DNA from: Granulosicoccus sp045110515
Lineage (GTDB): Bacteria; Pseudomonadota; Gammaproteobacteria; Granulosicoccales; Granulosicoccaceae
DNA: 64,000 nt
Assembly: GCA_045110515.1 (NCBI GenBank)
Contig: JBGCGD010000044.1
Span: forward strand, 31,049-95,048
Reading direction: 5' to 3'
Part shown: one piece after another, positions 54,569-63,625 of the stretch
How the letters are laid out: every line of letters starts with the position of its first letter
How positions within the stretch are numbered: the first letter of the stretch is position 1
Notes under the pieces: model-generated
Database searches by the model: none
The model's input: only the letters and a program-made list of their open reading frames with translations
Told to the model about the DNA's origin: nothing
Program-made: the position numbers and the translations under genes

Positions 54569-54579
54569 ATAAGGTTTAG

Positions 54580-55398
54580 CTAAGCCTTTTTCTTCGGCAT
54601 TTTATGTCTCGCGGCAGACAACGGCTTCATCACTTCCATCATCTGATGATGCACTTTTGGTGTGGCAGCAATGACCTCACCTTTACTCATCCAGTCATCG
54701 CCGCCATCAAAATCATTTAAGAGTCCACCTGCTTCTCGAACGATGAGTCCGCCAGCAGCCATGTCCCAACTGCTCAGTCCAGTGAGCCAAGTTCCGTCTA
54801 TTCGGCCCGCTGCAACATAGGCAAGGTCCAGAGCGGCCGAGCCGAGGCGGCGAACTCCGCCACTGCGCTCGGTGTAGTGTCTGGATGTGCGTTGGTAGAA
54901 GTCCAGATCCTGTCCGTCTCGGTAAGGAAAACCGCTGCTTAGCAGAGCGTTTTCGAGTTTTGAGGTTGGTGACACACGCAAACGTTTGCTATCTAGAAAA
55001 GCGCCTTCGCCTTTGCCCGCAGTGAACAGTTCCTGACGCATCGGGTCGTAGATTACCGCCTGAAAAAGTTTGCCATTCTGTGTCAGGGCTATCGAGACAC
55101 TGAAATGAGGCAGACCGTGGATGAAGTTGGTGGTGCCGTCGAGCGGGTCGATAATCCACTGGAATTCCGAATCAGCGTCGCCGATGAGTCCGCTTTCTTC
55201 ACAAAGAAACGAATGATCGGAGTAGGAGCGCCCAAGCGTGTTGATAATTTCCGCTTCTGCTTTGCGATCGACTTCTGTGACGAAATCGTTACGCTGTTTT
55301 TTTTCAATTGTCATCGGATCGTATCGATCGATGTTTTGGGTGATGACCTTGCCGGCTGCACGAGCAGCTCGGATGCCGATGTTAAGCATCGGATGCAT
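54580..55398 (-). CDS. suhB: inositol-1-monophosphatase SuhB
   Basis: The 272-residue Mg-dependent phosphatase has the metal-binding motifs EESG, WIIDPLDGTTNFIHG and later WDMAAGGLIVREAGG. SuhB also joins antitermination complexes in E. coli. It ends with a basic KMPKKKA tail. It is divergent from trmJ by 125 bp. Confidence 0.96.
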   Translation of the reverse strand: MHPMLNIGIRAARAAGKVITQNIDRYDPMTIEKKQRNDFVTEVDRKAEAEIINTLGRSYSDHSFLCEESGLIGDADSEFQWIIDPLDGTTNFIHGLPHFSVSIALTQNGKLFQAVIYDPMRQELFTAGKGEGAFLDSKRLRVSPTSKLENALLSSGFPYRDGQDLDFYQRTSRHYTERSGGVRRLGSAALDLAYVAAGRIDGTWLTGLSSWDMAAGGLIVREAGGLLNDFDGGDDWMSKGEVIAATPKVHHQMMEVMKPLSAARHKMPKKKA

Positions 55399-55523
55399 GG
55401 TATTTTCGCTTATCTGTGACAGAGCTCCCTAGTGTAGTGCTAAACCGCCTTCACCGAGTAAATTTGCGAGTATCTGTCGATAACTTTTGCAGTGAAGTTC
55501 CTCAGTTGTGACATTATTACGAT

Positions 55524-56318
55524 ATGAGCCTCGAAATTGTTTTTGTCATGGTGGGTACAACCCACACCGGTAACCTAGGCGCGGCAGCTCGCGCTATGAA
55601 AACCATGGGATTCACCACCATGCGGCTGGTGGACACCTGTTCACATTTGTCGGCCGAGGCGTTGGCCAGATCCTCGGGTGCAAACGATGTGCTGAAAAAC
55701 GCTCAATCGTTCGGCACGCTTGCTGAGGCAATTGCAGATTGCCGGATTGTCGTTGGAACCAGTGCGCGGGCCCGTCAATTGGCTGTGCCTTTGCTTGCCT
55801 GTCGAGAAATTGCAGATGAAATCGGATCTCTTTCTCAAAGCTTGCCAGAGGGTGAAAAAGTGGCCATGGTGTTCGGGCAAGAGCGTTCTGGGCTCAGTAA
55901 CGAATCGTTGGATCTTTGCACGCGTCTGCTAAGAATTCCATGTAACCCGGACTTTTCCTCCCTGAATCTGGGAAGTGCGGTGCAAGTTGTCTCATATGAG
56001 TTGTCGCAGGCGATTGCATCGGTTCCTCTAGGAGCGCCAACGCCCATGCCTGGCAAGTGGAAGGGCTCAACAGGTGCAGATGATGCCTGTAACACTGCGG
56101 CAGACCCCGACGAGCTGCCAGCCACTAGTGAGGCAATGGGGCATTTTTTTGATCATTTGGACAGAGTAATGATCAACACGGGTTTTATGAATCCTGATAA
56201 TCCGAGGTTGCTTAGGCGGCGAGTACGCCGCTATTTCGAGGCTAATCGTCCCACAGGGAATGAACTGGCTATTTTTAGAGGCATTCTTTCTGCGACTGAA
56301 AAGCCTCGAAATCGTTAA
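55524..56318 (+). CDS. trmJ: tRNA (cytidine/uridine-2'-O-)-methyltransferase TrmJ
   Basis: TrmJ methylates position 32 of tRNAs. The 264-residue SPOUT protein has VGTTHTGNLGAAARAMKTMG at the start and the knot segment VFGQERSGLSNESLDLC. It fits between suhB and cysE, the order known in Pseudomonas. Confidence 0.95.
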   Translation: MSLEIVFVMVGTTHTGNLGAAARAMKTMGFTTMRLVDTCSHLSAEALARSSGANDVLKNAQSFGTLAEAIADCRIVVGTSARARQLAVPLLACREIADEIGSLSQSLPEGEKVAMVFGQERSGLSNESLDLCTRLLRIPCNPDFSSLNLGSAVQVVSYELSQAIASVPLGAPTPMPGKWKGSTGADDACNTAADPDELPATSEAMGHFFDHLDRVMINTGFMNPDNPRLLRRRVRRYFEANRPTGNELAIFRGILSATEKPRNR

Positions 56319-56456
56319 AGCCGTACTCAATATCGTGTGCTTTGAGATTGACAGCCAAGTTTCCCTCCCGTTGGTAGCCTTCGCCGACTGTTTCCAGATG
56401 GGGGAATCGAGCGTACAATGACTGACTAAATCAGTAGGAATTATCGGCGGTGTGGT

Positions 56457-57155
56457 ATGTGGAAACTGCTAAAAGAAGACGTTAATTGTGTGTTTCAGCG
56501 AGACCCAGCCGCGCGGACAACATTTGATGTGCTCACTTGTTACTCGGGTGTGCATGCAATTCTTTTTCATCGTTTCAACCATTGGTTGTGGCGCAGAGGT
56601 TTCCGCTGGCCTGCCAGATTTCTAGGTAATATTTCACGCTGGTTGACTGGTATCGAAATCCACCCCGGTGCTGTTATCGGACGCCGTTTTTTCGTAGACC
56701 ACGGTACAGGTGTGGTGATTGGCGAAACAGCGGAAATTGGCGATGACGTCACTTTGTACCAGGGTGTTACTTTAGGCGGTCGCACTCTCAACGAAGGAAA
56801 ACGCCATCCAACTTTGGGTAATAACGTAGTCGTGGGGGCCGGGGCAAAAATTCTGGGCCCTTTTACAGTGGCGGATGATGCGAGAGTTGGCTCGAATGCC
56901 GTGGTTCTGGAACCGGTGCCCGCTGGCGCGACAGTTGTCGGTGTTCCCGGAAAAATAGTGCGCTGTAAAGACGACAACGCCAAATGTCTGGAGTTGGTTC
57001 GTGAAAAGCAGATCAAAATGCGCAAACAGGCCTTTGACGCCTATGGCGTGGCTGGTGAAACAGACGACCCCATGGAGAACGCAGTCGAATCATTGCAGCA
57101 ACAAGTTGCTGAATTGAGGTCAGAATTGGATCAGCTCAGAAACAAAGCCTGTTAG
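56457..57155 (+). CDS. cysE: serine O-acetyltransferase
   Basis: CysE makes O-acetylserine for cysteine synthesis. The 232-residue protein has a short N-terminal helical part, then a left-handed beta helix with FVDHGTGVVIGETAEIGDDVTLYQGVTLGG (catalytic Asp-His) and GAGAKILGPFTVADDARVG. The C-terminal tail is a coiled-coil-like VESLQQQVAELRSELDQL. It lies upstream of the isc operon, linking cysteine supply and iron-sulfur assembly. Confidence 0.95.
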   Translation: MWKLLKEDVNCVFQRDPAARTTFDVLTCYSGVHAILFHRFNHWLWRRGFRWPARFLGNISRWLTGIEIHPGAVIGRRFFVDHGTGVVIGETAEIGDDVTLYQGVTLGGRTLNEGKRHPTLGNNVVVGAGAKILGPFTVADDARVGSNAVVLEPVPAGATVVGVPGKIVRCKDDNAKCLELVREKQIKMRKQAFDAYGVAGETDDPMENAVESLQQQVAELRSELDQLRNKAC

Positions 57156-57206
57156 CTGTTGGTTCTCGAGTCATCGGTTTTTCCTCCTCGCGCGTAGCAA
57201 GGGATA

Positions 57207-57231
57207 ATACTTGACTAATTTGGTTGGTTAT
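57207..57231 (+). promoter_or_regulatory. IscR type 1 operator-like site over the iscR promoter
   Basis: The 25 bases from 57207 to 57231 match the IscR type 1 consensus (ATASYYGACTRWWWYAGTCRRSTAT) at 22 of 25 positions by eye. The site covers TTGACT at 57211-57216, a -35-like hexamer with GAATCT at 57234-57239 after 17 bp, preceded by TG as an extended -10. This predicts autorepression by [2Fe-2S]-IscR as in E. coli. Confidence 0.65.
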
Positions 57232-57304
57232 GCGAATCTAGTCACTAGTATAGGGGGCCGGACGATTGTTCAGCCTTCAAACCCATCTGGCAGAAGTCGA
57301 TGCT

Positions 57305-57763
57305 ATGAAACTAACAACAAAAGGGCGGTACGCAGTAACGGCGATGCTCGATTTGGCTTTGCACGGCCAAACCGGCCCAGTTTCGTTGGCTGAAATTTCC
57401 GTCAGGCAGGAAATTTCGCTGTCTTATCTCGAACAGCTGTTTTCGAAGCTCCGGCGTCAAGGGTTAGTTACCAGTACCCGAGGTCCTGGTGGCGGATACT
57501 CAGTTTCCAGGGAGCTCTGTAATGTAGCGGTGTCTGAGATCATCGGAGCTGTCAACGAGTCGGTTGACGCGACCCAATGTGCCGGTAAAGAAAATTGCCA
57601 TAGTCATGGCCGATGTCTTACCCATGATTTGTGGGAGGGCCTCAGCGCCCAGATAGAAGATTTTTTAAGTAGCGTATCGTTGCAGGACATGATCGATCGG
57701 CATCGCGTGCACAGCTCGTCCGTTCGTCAAGAGGAAGTCATCGTGCAACAACCCTTCGTTTAG
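57305..57763 (+). CDS. iscR: iron-sulfur cluster regulator IscR
   Basis: The Rrf2-type protein starts at the ATG 57305 (152 residues; the TTG at 57266 adds 13 residues unlike the family). The winged helix contains RYAVTAMLDLALH and SYLEQLFSKLRRQGLV. Cluster ligands follow the spacing C-x5-C-x5-C (QCAGKENCHSHGRC) and THDLW provides the histidine. It represses the isc operon and is the first gene of it. Confidence 0.97.
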   Translation: MKLTTKGRYAVTAMLDLALHGQTGPVSLAEISVRQEISLSYLEQLFSKLRRQGLVTSTRGPGGGYSVSRELCNVAVSEIIGAVNESVDATQCAGKENCHSHGRCLTHDLWEGLSAQIEDFLSSVSLQDMIDRHRVHSSSVRQEEVIVQQPFV

Positions 57764-57813
57764 GCAGGGTTGGTCATACGAACAACCATTAATATCGTAA
57801 AGAAATATTCACC

Positions 57814-57830
57814 GGGGTCTTAAGTACCCC
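57814..57830 (+). other. hairpin between iscR and iscS
   Basis: GGGGT (57814-57818) pairs with ACCCC (57826-57830), with a 7-nt loop. A structured region in the same gap of E. coli protects the iscR part of the mRNA during differential decay. Here the role is only inferred. Confidence 0.4.
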
Positions 57831-57862
57831 AGTTAACAGAAATTTGAATTGAGGCAGTCATA

Positions 57863-59086
57863 GTGAGTTCTTTAAATATCCCCATTTATATGGATTATTC
57901 AGCAACTACTCCGGTCGACGAAAGAGTAGCTGCAAAAATGGCTGAGTGTCTGACTAAGCAAGGTCATTTTGGAAACCCTGCTTCACGCTCACATCCGTTT
58001 GGCTGGCATGCAGATGAACTGGTCGAACAAGCGCGCGACAACGTTGCCACTTTGCTCGGTGCGAACAGTAAAGAAATTGTTTGGACATCCGGCGCAACCG
58101 AATCAGATAACCTCGCTATCAAAGGAGCTGCACGGTTCAATGTGAAAAAAGGCAAGCACATTGTTACTTTGAAAACTGAACACAAAGCTGTGCTAGATAC
58201 TTGCCGTCAACTTGAGCGTGAAGGGTTTGAAGTTACGTATTTAGACCCAATGGAAAATGGTCTGCTTGATATGGACGCTTTCAAAGCAGCGCTTAGAGAC
58301 GACACGACAGTCGTCTCAATCATGCACGTCAACAATGAAATCGGCGTCATTCAAGATATTGCGGCGATTGGTCAGATCACTCGTGAAAGAGGAATTATCT
58401 TCCACGTGGATGCCGCTCAAAGCCCGGGTAAGGTTGCTATCGATGTTAACGCTATGAATGTCGATCTCATGTCCTTATGTGCTCACAAGGTCTATGGTCC
58501 AAAGGGCATAGGTGCGCTGTACGTTCGTCGCAAGCCACGCATTCGCCTCGAAGCTCAAATTCACGGCGGTGGACACGAAAGAGGCATGCGTTCAGGAACA
58601 TTGGCAACACATCAGATCGTGGGTATGGGTGAAGCTTTCCGTATTGCTCATGAAGAAATGGACGAAGAAAACGTACGCATGGGTGCTTTGCGTGATCGAT
58701 TGTGGAATGGCGTATCCGATATGGAAGAGATCTACCTCAATGGCGATCTTGAGCAGCGCATCCCTGGCAATCTGAATGTCAGCTTCAATTTTGTTGAAGG
58801 TGAAAGTCTTATAATGTCTATGAAAGACATTGCTGTCTCCAGTGGTTCAGCGTGTACTAGTGCAAGTCTGGAGCCTTCATACGTGTTGAGAGCGATCGGT
58901 CGAAATGATGAGTTGGCTCACAGTTCAATCCGTTTCACCATTGGTCGTTTCACAACCGAAGAAGAAATCGACTTCACTATCGCTAAGACGCGCGAAGCGG
59001 TAGAGAAATTGCGAGATTTATCCCCATTATGGGATATGCATAAGGAAGGGATCGATCTCGACACTGTTGAATGGGCTAGTCATTAG
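57863..59086 (+). CDS. iscS: cysteine desulfurase IscS
   Basis: IscS takes sulfur from cysteine for Fe-S cluster and thiolation pathways. The 407-residue PLP enzyme starts with GTG. The PLP lysine region is LCAHKVYGPKGIGALY; the sulfur-accepting loop cysteine is in SSGSACTSASLEPSYVL. It is the second isc gene. Confidence 0.98.
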   Translation: MSSLNIPIYMDYSATTPVDERVAAKMAECLTKQGHFGNPASRSHPFGWHADELVEQARDNVATLLGANSKEIVWTSGATESDNLAIKGAARFNVKKGKHIVTLKTEHKAVLDTCRQLEREGFEVTYLDPMENGLLDMDAFKAALRDDTTVVSIMHVNNEIGVIQDIAAIGQITRERGIIFHVDAAQSPGKVAIDVNAMNVDLMSLCAHKVYGPKGIGALYVRRKPRIRLEAQIHGGGHERGMRSGTLATHQIVGMGEAFRIAHEEMDEENVRMGALRDRLWNGVSDMEEIYLNGDLEQRIPGNLNVSFNFVEGESLIMSMKDIAVSSGSACTSASLEPSYVLRAIGRNDELAHSSIRFTIGRFTTEEEIDFTIAKTREAVEKLRDLSPLWDMHKEGIDLDTVEWASH

Positions 59087-59106
59087 TTCCAATCGAATTT
59101 TTAATG

Positions 59107-59132
59107 CCGCAGGTTCGCCTGCGGTGGCTTTT
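59107..59132 (+). terminator. UUCG-tetraloop hairpin between iscS and iscU
   Basis: CCGCAGG (59107-59113) pairs with CCTGCGG (59118-59124) around TTCG, then TGGCTTTTA. This is a strong small hairpin with a short T-run and may attenuate or stabilise transcript ends inside the operon. Confidence 0.55.
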
Positions 59133-59154
59133 ATAGATAACTAGGTAATTATTC

Positions 59155-59175
59155 AAACGGCGTTACTCGTCGTTT
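59155..59175 (+). other. second hairpin just before iscU
   Basis: An 8-bp stem with one G-U pair (59155-59162 with 59168-59175, loop TTACT) lies 8 bases upstream of the GGAG ribosome-binding site of iscU. It could influence iscU translation. Confidence 0.4.
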
Positions 59176-59190
59176 TAATCGGAGAAAATC

Positions 59191-59601
59191 ATGGCTTACA
59201 GTGACAAGGTTCTTGACCATTACGAAAACCCACGCAACGTTGGTGTGCTAGATAAAGATGATCCAAACGTGGGTACAGGTATGGTAGGTGCTCCAGCTTG
59301 TGGTGACGTAATGCGTCTTCAAATCAAAGTCAACGATGACGGCATCATTGAAGATGCAAAGTTTAAAACTTACGGTTGCGGCTCTGCTATCGCATCCTCA
59401 TCTTTAGTCACTGAAATGGTGAAAGGTAAGACTCTCGAGGAAGTGGGTGAAATCCGAAATAAGCACATCGCAGATGAGCTGGCTTTGCCACCGGTTAAAA
59501 TCCATTGCTCAGTGTTGGCTGAAGACGCGATAGCTGCAGCTATTGCCGACATCAAAGCAAAACGAACTGAAAAAGATAGCTCTGAAGCTGTCGCCAGTTA
59601 G
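59191..59601 (+). CDS. iscU: Fe-S cluster assembly scaffold IscU
   Basis: IscU holds the nascent [2Fe-2S] cluster. The 136-residue protein has the ligand cysteines in GAPACGDVMRLQ, KTYGCGSAIASSS and KIHCSVLAEDA, and the LPPVK segment contacted by HscA. GGAG precedes its ATG. Confidence 0.98.
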   Translation: MAYSDKVLDHYENPRNVGVLDKDDPNVGTGMVGAPACGDVMRLQIKVNDDGIIEDAKFKTYGCGSAIASSSLVTEMVKGKTLEEVGEIRNKHIADELALPPVKIHCSVLAEDAIAAAIADIKAKRTEKDSSEAVAS

Positions 59602-59620
59602 AACCTAGGAGGCCTTTATC

Positions 59621-59944
59621 ATGGGCGTAACGTTTACAGATCGAGCAGCCGAGCACATCAAGGGATTCCTTGAAAAACGTGGCAAGGGTGTCGGTCTTCG
59701 TCTGGCAGTGCGTACGACAGGTTGCTCCGGACTAGCTTACGTACTGGAGTTCGCGGACGAAGTTGCTGCCAACGATGAAGTGTTTGAAAATAACGATGTC
59801 ACTGTCGTTATCGATAAGAAGAGTTTGGTCTATTTGGACGGTACCGAGTTGGATTTCACCCGGGAAGGTTTGAATGAGGGTTTTAAGTTCAATAACCCTA
59901 ACGTTAAGGACGAGTGCGGCTGCGGTGAGTCTTTTACAATTTAA
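59621..59944 (+). CDS. iscA: A-type Fe-S carrier IscA
   Basis: The 107-residue protein has the three conserved cysteines: TTGCSGLAYVLEF and the ending DECGCGESFTI. It carries clusters to target proteins. It lies 19 bp after iscU, with AGGAGG as ribosome-binding site. Confidence 0.97.
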   Translation: MGVTFTDRAAEHIKGFLEKRGKGVGLRLAVRTTGCSGLAYVLEFADEVAANDEVFENNDVTVVIDKKSLVYLDGTELDFTREGLNEGFKFNNPNVKDECGCGESFTI

Positions 59945-59973
59945 CTTCAGCCGTTTACGTTAGCTCTAAAGAC

Positions 59974-60006
59974 CGCTGCCCGGAAGTCAATACGACCCGG
60001 GCAGCG
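59974..60006 (+). other. 10-bp perfect hairpin between iscA and hscB
   Basis: CGCTGCCCGG (59974-59983) is complementary to CCGGGCAGCG (59997-60006), with a 13-nt loop. No T-run follows. It marks a possible processing or attenuation point between the scaffold genes and the chaperone genes. Confidence 0.5.
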
Positions 60007-60035
60007 TCGTTACTAAGGTTCGAGATAGCATTGCC

Positions 60036-60569
60036 ATGCACGTTGATTTTTCAAAAAACTATTTTGATCTTTTCGGCTTGGCAGAAAAGTTTGACATTGA
60101 CAATGCTCAGCTTGTTTCGCGGTTTCAGGAATTGCAGAAGCAACTTCACCCGGATAAATATGCGTCCAAGCCCGACGCTGAGCGTCGTTGGTCCATGCAG
60201 GCAGCGAGTTTTGTCAACGAGGCTTATCAGACGCTTGGAGATAATCTCAAGCGTGCGATCTACCTGCTGGGGTTGCACGGAGTTTCCATTGATGAGGAGA
60301 CTGACACACAGATGTCTCCCATGTTCCTAATGGAACAAATGGAGTACAGGGAAGCTCTTGAAATGGCACCTGATGCTAGTGACCCTTATCAAGCTCTCGA
60401 TGCGGTTAGGAAAAATTTAAAATCTGCTACATCAGATCAGCTGGCTGCGTTTGAAACTGCGTGCAATCAACAGTCATGGAGTGAGGCTAGAACTTCAGTC
60501 CGTCAATGGCAGTTTCTAGATAAGCTTAAACAAGAAGTAAGAAGTGCTGAAGAACGATTAGATGAGTAG
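60036..60569 (+). CDS. hscB: Fe-S cluster co-chaperone HscB
   Basis: HscB is the J-protein that brings IscU to HscA. The 177-residue protein has the J-domain HPD in KQLHPDKYAS and a C-terminal IscU-binding helical region. It is cotranscribed with hscA, 68 bp downstream. Confidence 0.97.
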   Translation: MHVDFSKNYFDLFGLAEKFDIDNAQLVSRFQELQKQLHPDKYASKPDAERRWSMQAASFVNEAYQTLGDNLKRAIYLLGLHGVSIDEETDTQMSPMFLMEQMEYREALEMAPDASDPYQALDAVRKNLKSATSDQLAAFETACNQQSWSEARTSVRQWQFLDKLKQEVRSAEERLDE

Positions 60570-60637
60570 GGTGCTGACCAACCCAAGGTCATAGACAAAC
60601 CTATTCATCCAATATACTAATTTAAGGAGATCAGTCA

Positions 60638-62527
60638 GTGGCATTGCTGCAAATCGCAGAACCCGGACAATCGCAAGCGCCTCATCAACATAGGCTGGCT
60701 GTTGGTATTGATTTGGGCACGACCAATTCGTTGGTCGCTGCGGTACGAAGTGGAAGTGCTGATGTGCTTCCTGACGAGTCGGGAAATCGCTCCTTGCCCT
60801 CCGTTGTACGTTATCAGTCCGGTGAGGTCCCATTAGTTGGGCATGAGGCTGAATCTAACGTTTCTGATGCGCTAAGTACCATTCGCTCAGCCAAGCGATT
60901 GATGGGTAAAGGTGCCTCTGATATTCAAGATTCGTGGCTCAACAAGCATTACCAGTTCGATGTCGACTCGGGCTCGCTTCCGGCGTTTGTGACAGCCGAT
61001 GGGCCTAAAAGCGCTATCGATGTCTCTGCAGCCATTCTAAAAACATTGAAAGAGACTGCAGAGCAAACCTTGGGCGGTGACTTGGTTGGGGCGGTCGTGA
61101 CAGTACCTGCTTATTTTGACGATGCCCAGCGTCAAGCGACAAAAGATGCGGCGGCTTTAGCTGGTCTATCTGTACTGCGTTTATTGAATGAGCCAACAGC
61201 GGCAGCGGTTGCCTACGGTTTGGACAACGACAGTGAAGGCACTATCGCTATCTATGATCTTGGTGGCGGCACGTTCGATATCTCTTTGTTAAAAATGCAG
61301 CAAGGCATTTTTGAAGTGCTTGCAACTGCTGGTGATACGTCCTTAGGCGGTGATGATATCGATAACCTCATTGTTGATTGGTTGATGAAAAAAGCCGGCA
61401 TCGAAGCATTGTTCGGTGAGTCAGAGCAGGCGTCGATAAAGGAATACGCTAAGTCCATCAAGGAAGCGCTCTCGACAGAAGAGTCTGTCACTGTGGATTG
61501 GTCCGATGCACATGGTCATGCGTGGAAGGGTGACCTCTCTGTTGAAGAATTCAATAGTATGTTGGAACCACTCATTGCCAGAACGCTTAAGCCTTGTCGG
61601 CAGGTGCTTCGCGATGCCAATATCGATAAGGAATCTGTAACTGCTGTCGTTATGGTGGGTGGTTCTACTCGTGTGCCGCTCGTGCGTAATAAGGTCGGTG
61701 AGTTTTTTGAGCAGATGGTGCTGACCTCTATAAACCCTGATGAAGTAGTTGCTATCGGTGCCGCTATTCAGGCCGACGTGCTTGCAGGCAATAAACCGGA
61801 CAGTGATCTTCTGCTGCTTGATGTCACACCGTTATCCTTGGGCTTGGAAATAATGGGTGGGATGGTTGAAAAGGTTATTCCTCGCAATACGACTATTCCG
61901 ATAGCGCGTGGGCAGGAATTCACCACCTATAAAGATGGTCAGACTGCCATGGCGCTGCATGTTGTTCAGGGCGAGCGAGAAATGGTTGATGATTGCCGTT
62001 CTCTGGCTCGTTTCGAATTAAAAGGTATCCCCGAGCGTGTAGCGGGCGCTGCTCGAATACAGGTTTTATTCCAAGTTGATGCTGATGGTCTGCTGACCGT
62101 TAGTGCGCTGGAGCGGGAAAGCGGTGTTGTCGCTAGTGTCGATGTGAAACCTTCGTACGGCTTATCTGATGGCGAAATCGAACGAATGCTTCGTGAATCT
62201 ATGGATAACGCAGGCGAAGATATGCAACGGCGTGTACTGCAGGAGCAACGAGTTGAAGCATCTCGTGTGTTGGAGGCTATTGCCAGTGCTCTTGCGGCCG
62301 ACGGTGACGAGCACCTGTCCGCCGACGAGCGAAAGCTTGTCAATCAGCAGATTCAAAACGTAAAGATGTCTATGGATGGTGAAGACCGGGCCGCCATCAA
62401 AGCGGCTGTTCACGATCTTGAGCACGCCAGTGCAGAATTTGTAGAGCGTAGAATGAACGCCAGCGTTAGAAAAATGATGTCCGGCAAAGAAATAGACGCT
62501 ATTGATTCAACACTAGAGAATCCTTGA
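60638..62527 (+). CDS. hscA: Fe-S cluster chaperone HscA
   Basis: This Hsp70-class ATPase (629 residues) starts with GTG after AAGGAG at 60624-60629. The ATPase motif VGIDLGTTNSLVA, the phosphate-binding YDLGGGTFDISLL, and VMVGGSTRVPLVR are visible. The substrate-binding domain follows from about residue 390 (LLLDVTPLSLGLEIMGG). It recognises the LPPVK segment of IscU. Confidence 0.98.
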   Translation: MALLQIAEPGQSQAPHQHRLAVGIDLGTTNSLVAAVRSGSADVLPDESGNRSLPSVVRYQSGEVPLVGHEAESNVSDALSTIRSAKRLMGKGASDIQDSWLNKHYQFDVDSGSLPAFVTADGPKSAIDVSAAILKTLKETAEQTLGGDLVGAVVTVPAYFDDAQRQATKDAAALAGLSVLRLLNEPTAAAVAYGLDNDSEGTIAIYDLGGGTFDISLLKMQQGIFEVLATAGDTSLGGDDIDNLIVDWLMKKAGIEALFGESEQASIKEYAKSIKEALSTEESVTVDWSDAHGHAWKGDLSVEEFNSMLEPLIARTLKPCRQVLRDANIDKESVTAVVMVGGSTRVPLVRNKVGEFFEQMVLTSINPDEVVAIGAAIQADVLAGNKPDSDLLLLDVTPLSLGLEIMGGMVEKVIPRNTTIPIARGQEFTTYKDGQTAMALHVVQGEREMVDDCRSLARFELKGIPERVAGAARIQVLFQVDADGLLTVSALERESGVVASVDVKPSYGLSDGEIERMLRESMDNAGEDMQRRVLQEQRVEASRVLEAIASALAADGDEHLSADERKLVNQQIQNVKMSMDGEDRAAIKAAVHDLEHASAEFVERRMNASVRKMMSGKEIDAIDSTLENP

Positions 62528-62632
62528 GTTGAAACGACAACAGCAGGTCCCAAATAAACGTATGTCATTATTACTGCTGAGCGAAATTCGCCCGGCTGAA
62601 CTTAACAAAACGATATTGGAGTTGAAGGCAGT

Positions 62633-62974
62633 ATGCCAACCTTAACGATAAAACCGCATCCTGAAATTTGTCCTGATGGGGCTGAGTTCTCTGTGGACGC
62701 AGGCGTGTCGGTATGCGATGCCATGTTGCGCAATGGTGTGCACATTGAGCATGCCTGTGAAAAATCTTGCGCCTGTACCACCTGTCATGTGCACGTAAGG
62801 GTAGGTGGCGAGACCCTTGATGAGGCCGACGAGCTAGAAGAGGACTACCTCGATAAGGCTTGGGGCTTGGATCCTGATTCCAGGCTCAGTTGCCAAGCAA
62901 TCGTCGCAGACGATGATCTTGTGATTGAGATTCCGAAGTACACGATAAACATGGTTTCTGAGGCGCCTCACTAG
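62633..62974 (+). CDS. fdx: [2Fe-2S] ferredoxin of the isc operon
   Basis: The 113-residue protein has the cluster ligands HACEKSCACTTCHV and, later, RLSCQ. It supplies electrons for cluster assembly. Its stop TAG shares a base with the iscX GTG start. Confidence 0.97.
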   Translation: MPTLTIKPHPEICPDGAEFSVDAGVSVCDAMLRNGVHIEHACEKSCACTTCHVHVRVGGETLDEADELEEDYLDKAWGLDPDSRLSCQAIVADDDLVIEIPKYTINMVSEAPH

Positions 62975-63174
62975 TGAATTTAAAATGGACAGATGTTCGT
63001 GACATCGCTATTGAGTTGGCCGAAGCTCACCCTGATGTGGACCCGCAATATGTGCGTTTCACGGATATGCATGCGTGGATTTTGGCAATTGATGGTTTTG
63101 ACGATGATCCGGAAAAATCGTCGGAAGGTATTCTTGAAGCCATCCAAATGACTTGGATTGACGAAATAGATTAA
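62974..63174 (+). CDS. iscX: IscX, small isc accessory protein
   Basis: The 66-residue acidic protein begins with GTG, overlapping the fdx stop by one base. The sequence LKWTDVRDIAIELAEAHPDVDPQYVRFTD and the ending are typical of IscX, which binds IscS and may act as an iron-dependent regulator of cluster assembly. It is the last isc gene. Confidence 0.96.
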   Translation: MNLKWTDVRDIAIELAEAHPDVDPQYVRFTDMHAWILAIDGFDDDPEKSSEGILEAIQMTWIDEID

Positions 63175-63198
63175 ATCTTTGTCACCATTTGCGTTAAT

Positions 63199-63214
63199 CA
63201 ACGCCACGGCGTTG
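63199..63214 (+). terminator. short hairpin after iscX
   Basis: CAACGCC (63199-63205) pairs with GGCGTTG (63208-63214), with inner bases opening to a loop. No T-run. It is the only structure seen between the isc operon and the tRNA promoter, so it may end the isc transcript. Confidence 0.35.
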
Positions 63215-63243
63215 TTGACCAGTCGTTAAGTTGCCGCTATCAT
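63215..63243 (+). promoter_or_regulatory. promoter of tRNA-Pro
   Basis: TTGACC at 63215-63220 and TATCAT at 63238-63243 are 17 bp apart (each 5/6 of consensus). A GC-rich stretch (GCGCGG) follows the -10, as is usual for stringently controlled RNA genes. The predicted start is near 63250, 19 bases before the tRNA. Confidence 0.75.
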
Positions 63244-63268
63244 TGCGCGGCTGAACAAGGCGAAGTTT

Positions 63269-63345
63269 CGGGGTATGGCGCAGCCTGGTAGCGCATCTGC
63301 TTTGGGAGCAGAGGGTCGTAGGTTCGAATCCTGCTGCCCCGACCA
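63269..63345 (+). tRNA. tRNA-Pro (anticodon TGG)
   Basis: The 77-nt gene has acceptor CGGGGTA pairing with TGCCCCG (one G-T), then A-CCA encoded. The anticodon stem TCTGC/GCAGA encloses TTTGGGA with TGG at 63303-63305. D-arm and T-arm (GGTTCGAATCC) are standard. Confidence 0.97.
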
Positions 63346-63466
63346 ACTTTGTCAGCTTGGAGTCAGCAGTTTCTAAGCGCTATTTGTTCAGATATCGTTC
63401 TGGGTACGTACCGTCGCATTAACGGGCACGGGGTGTTCTAGATCCTCACCTGATGATCGGCAGAGA

Positions 63467-63543
63467 GCGCCCGTAGCTCATCTGGATAGAGCATCGGCCT
63501 TCTAAGCCGAGGGTAACAGGTTCGAGTCCTGTCGGGCGCACCA
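63467..63543 (+). tRNA. tRNA-Arg (anticodon TCT)
   Basis: The 77-nt gene starts GCGCCCG and ends CGGGCGC-A-CCA, a perfect acceptor stem. Anticodon loop CTTCTAA lies between TCGGC and GCCGA, with TCT at 63501-63503. No promoter is evident between it and tRNA-Pro, so the two are probably cotranscribed. Confidence 0.97.
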
Positions 63544-63625
63544 TTTCAAAAAACACCTCTCTTTCTAGTAGGGTCAGGACGGGTTAAACTTAGAAGCCTA
63601 AGGGTTAAGGAATAACACGTATCTA

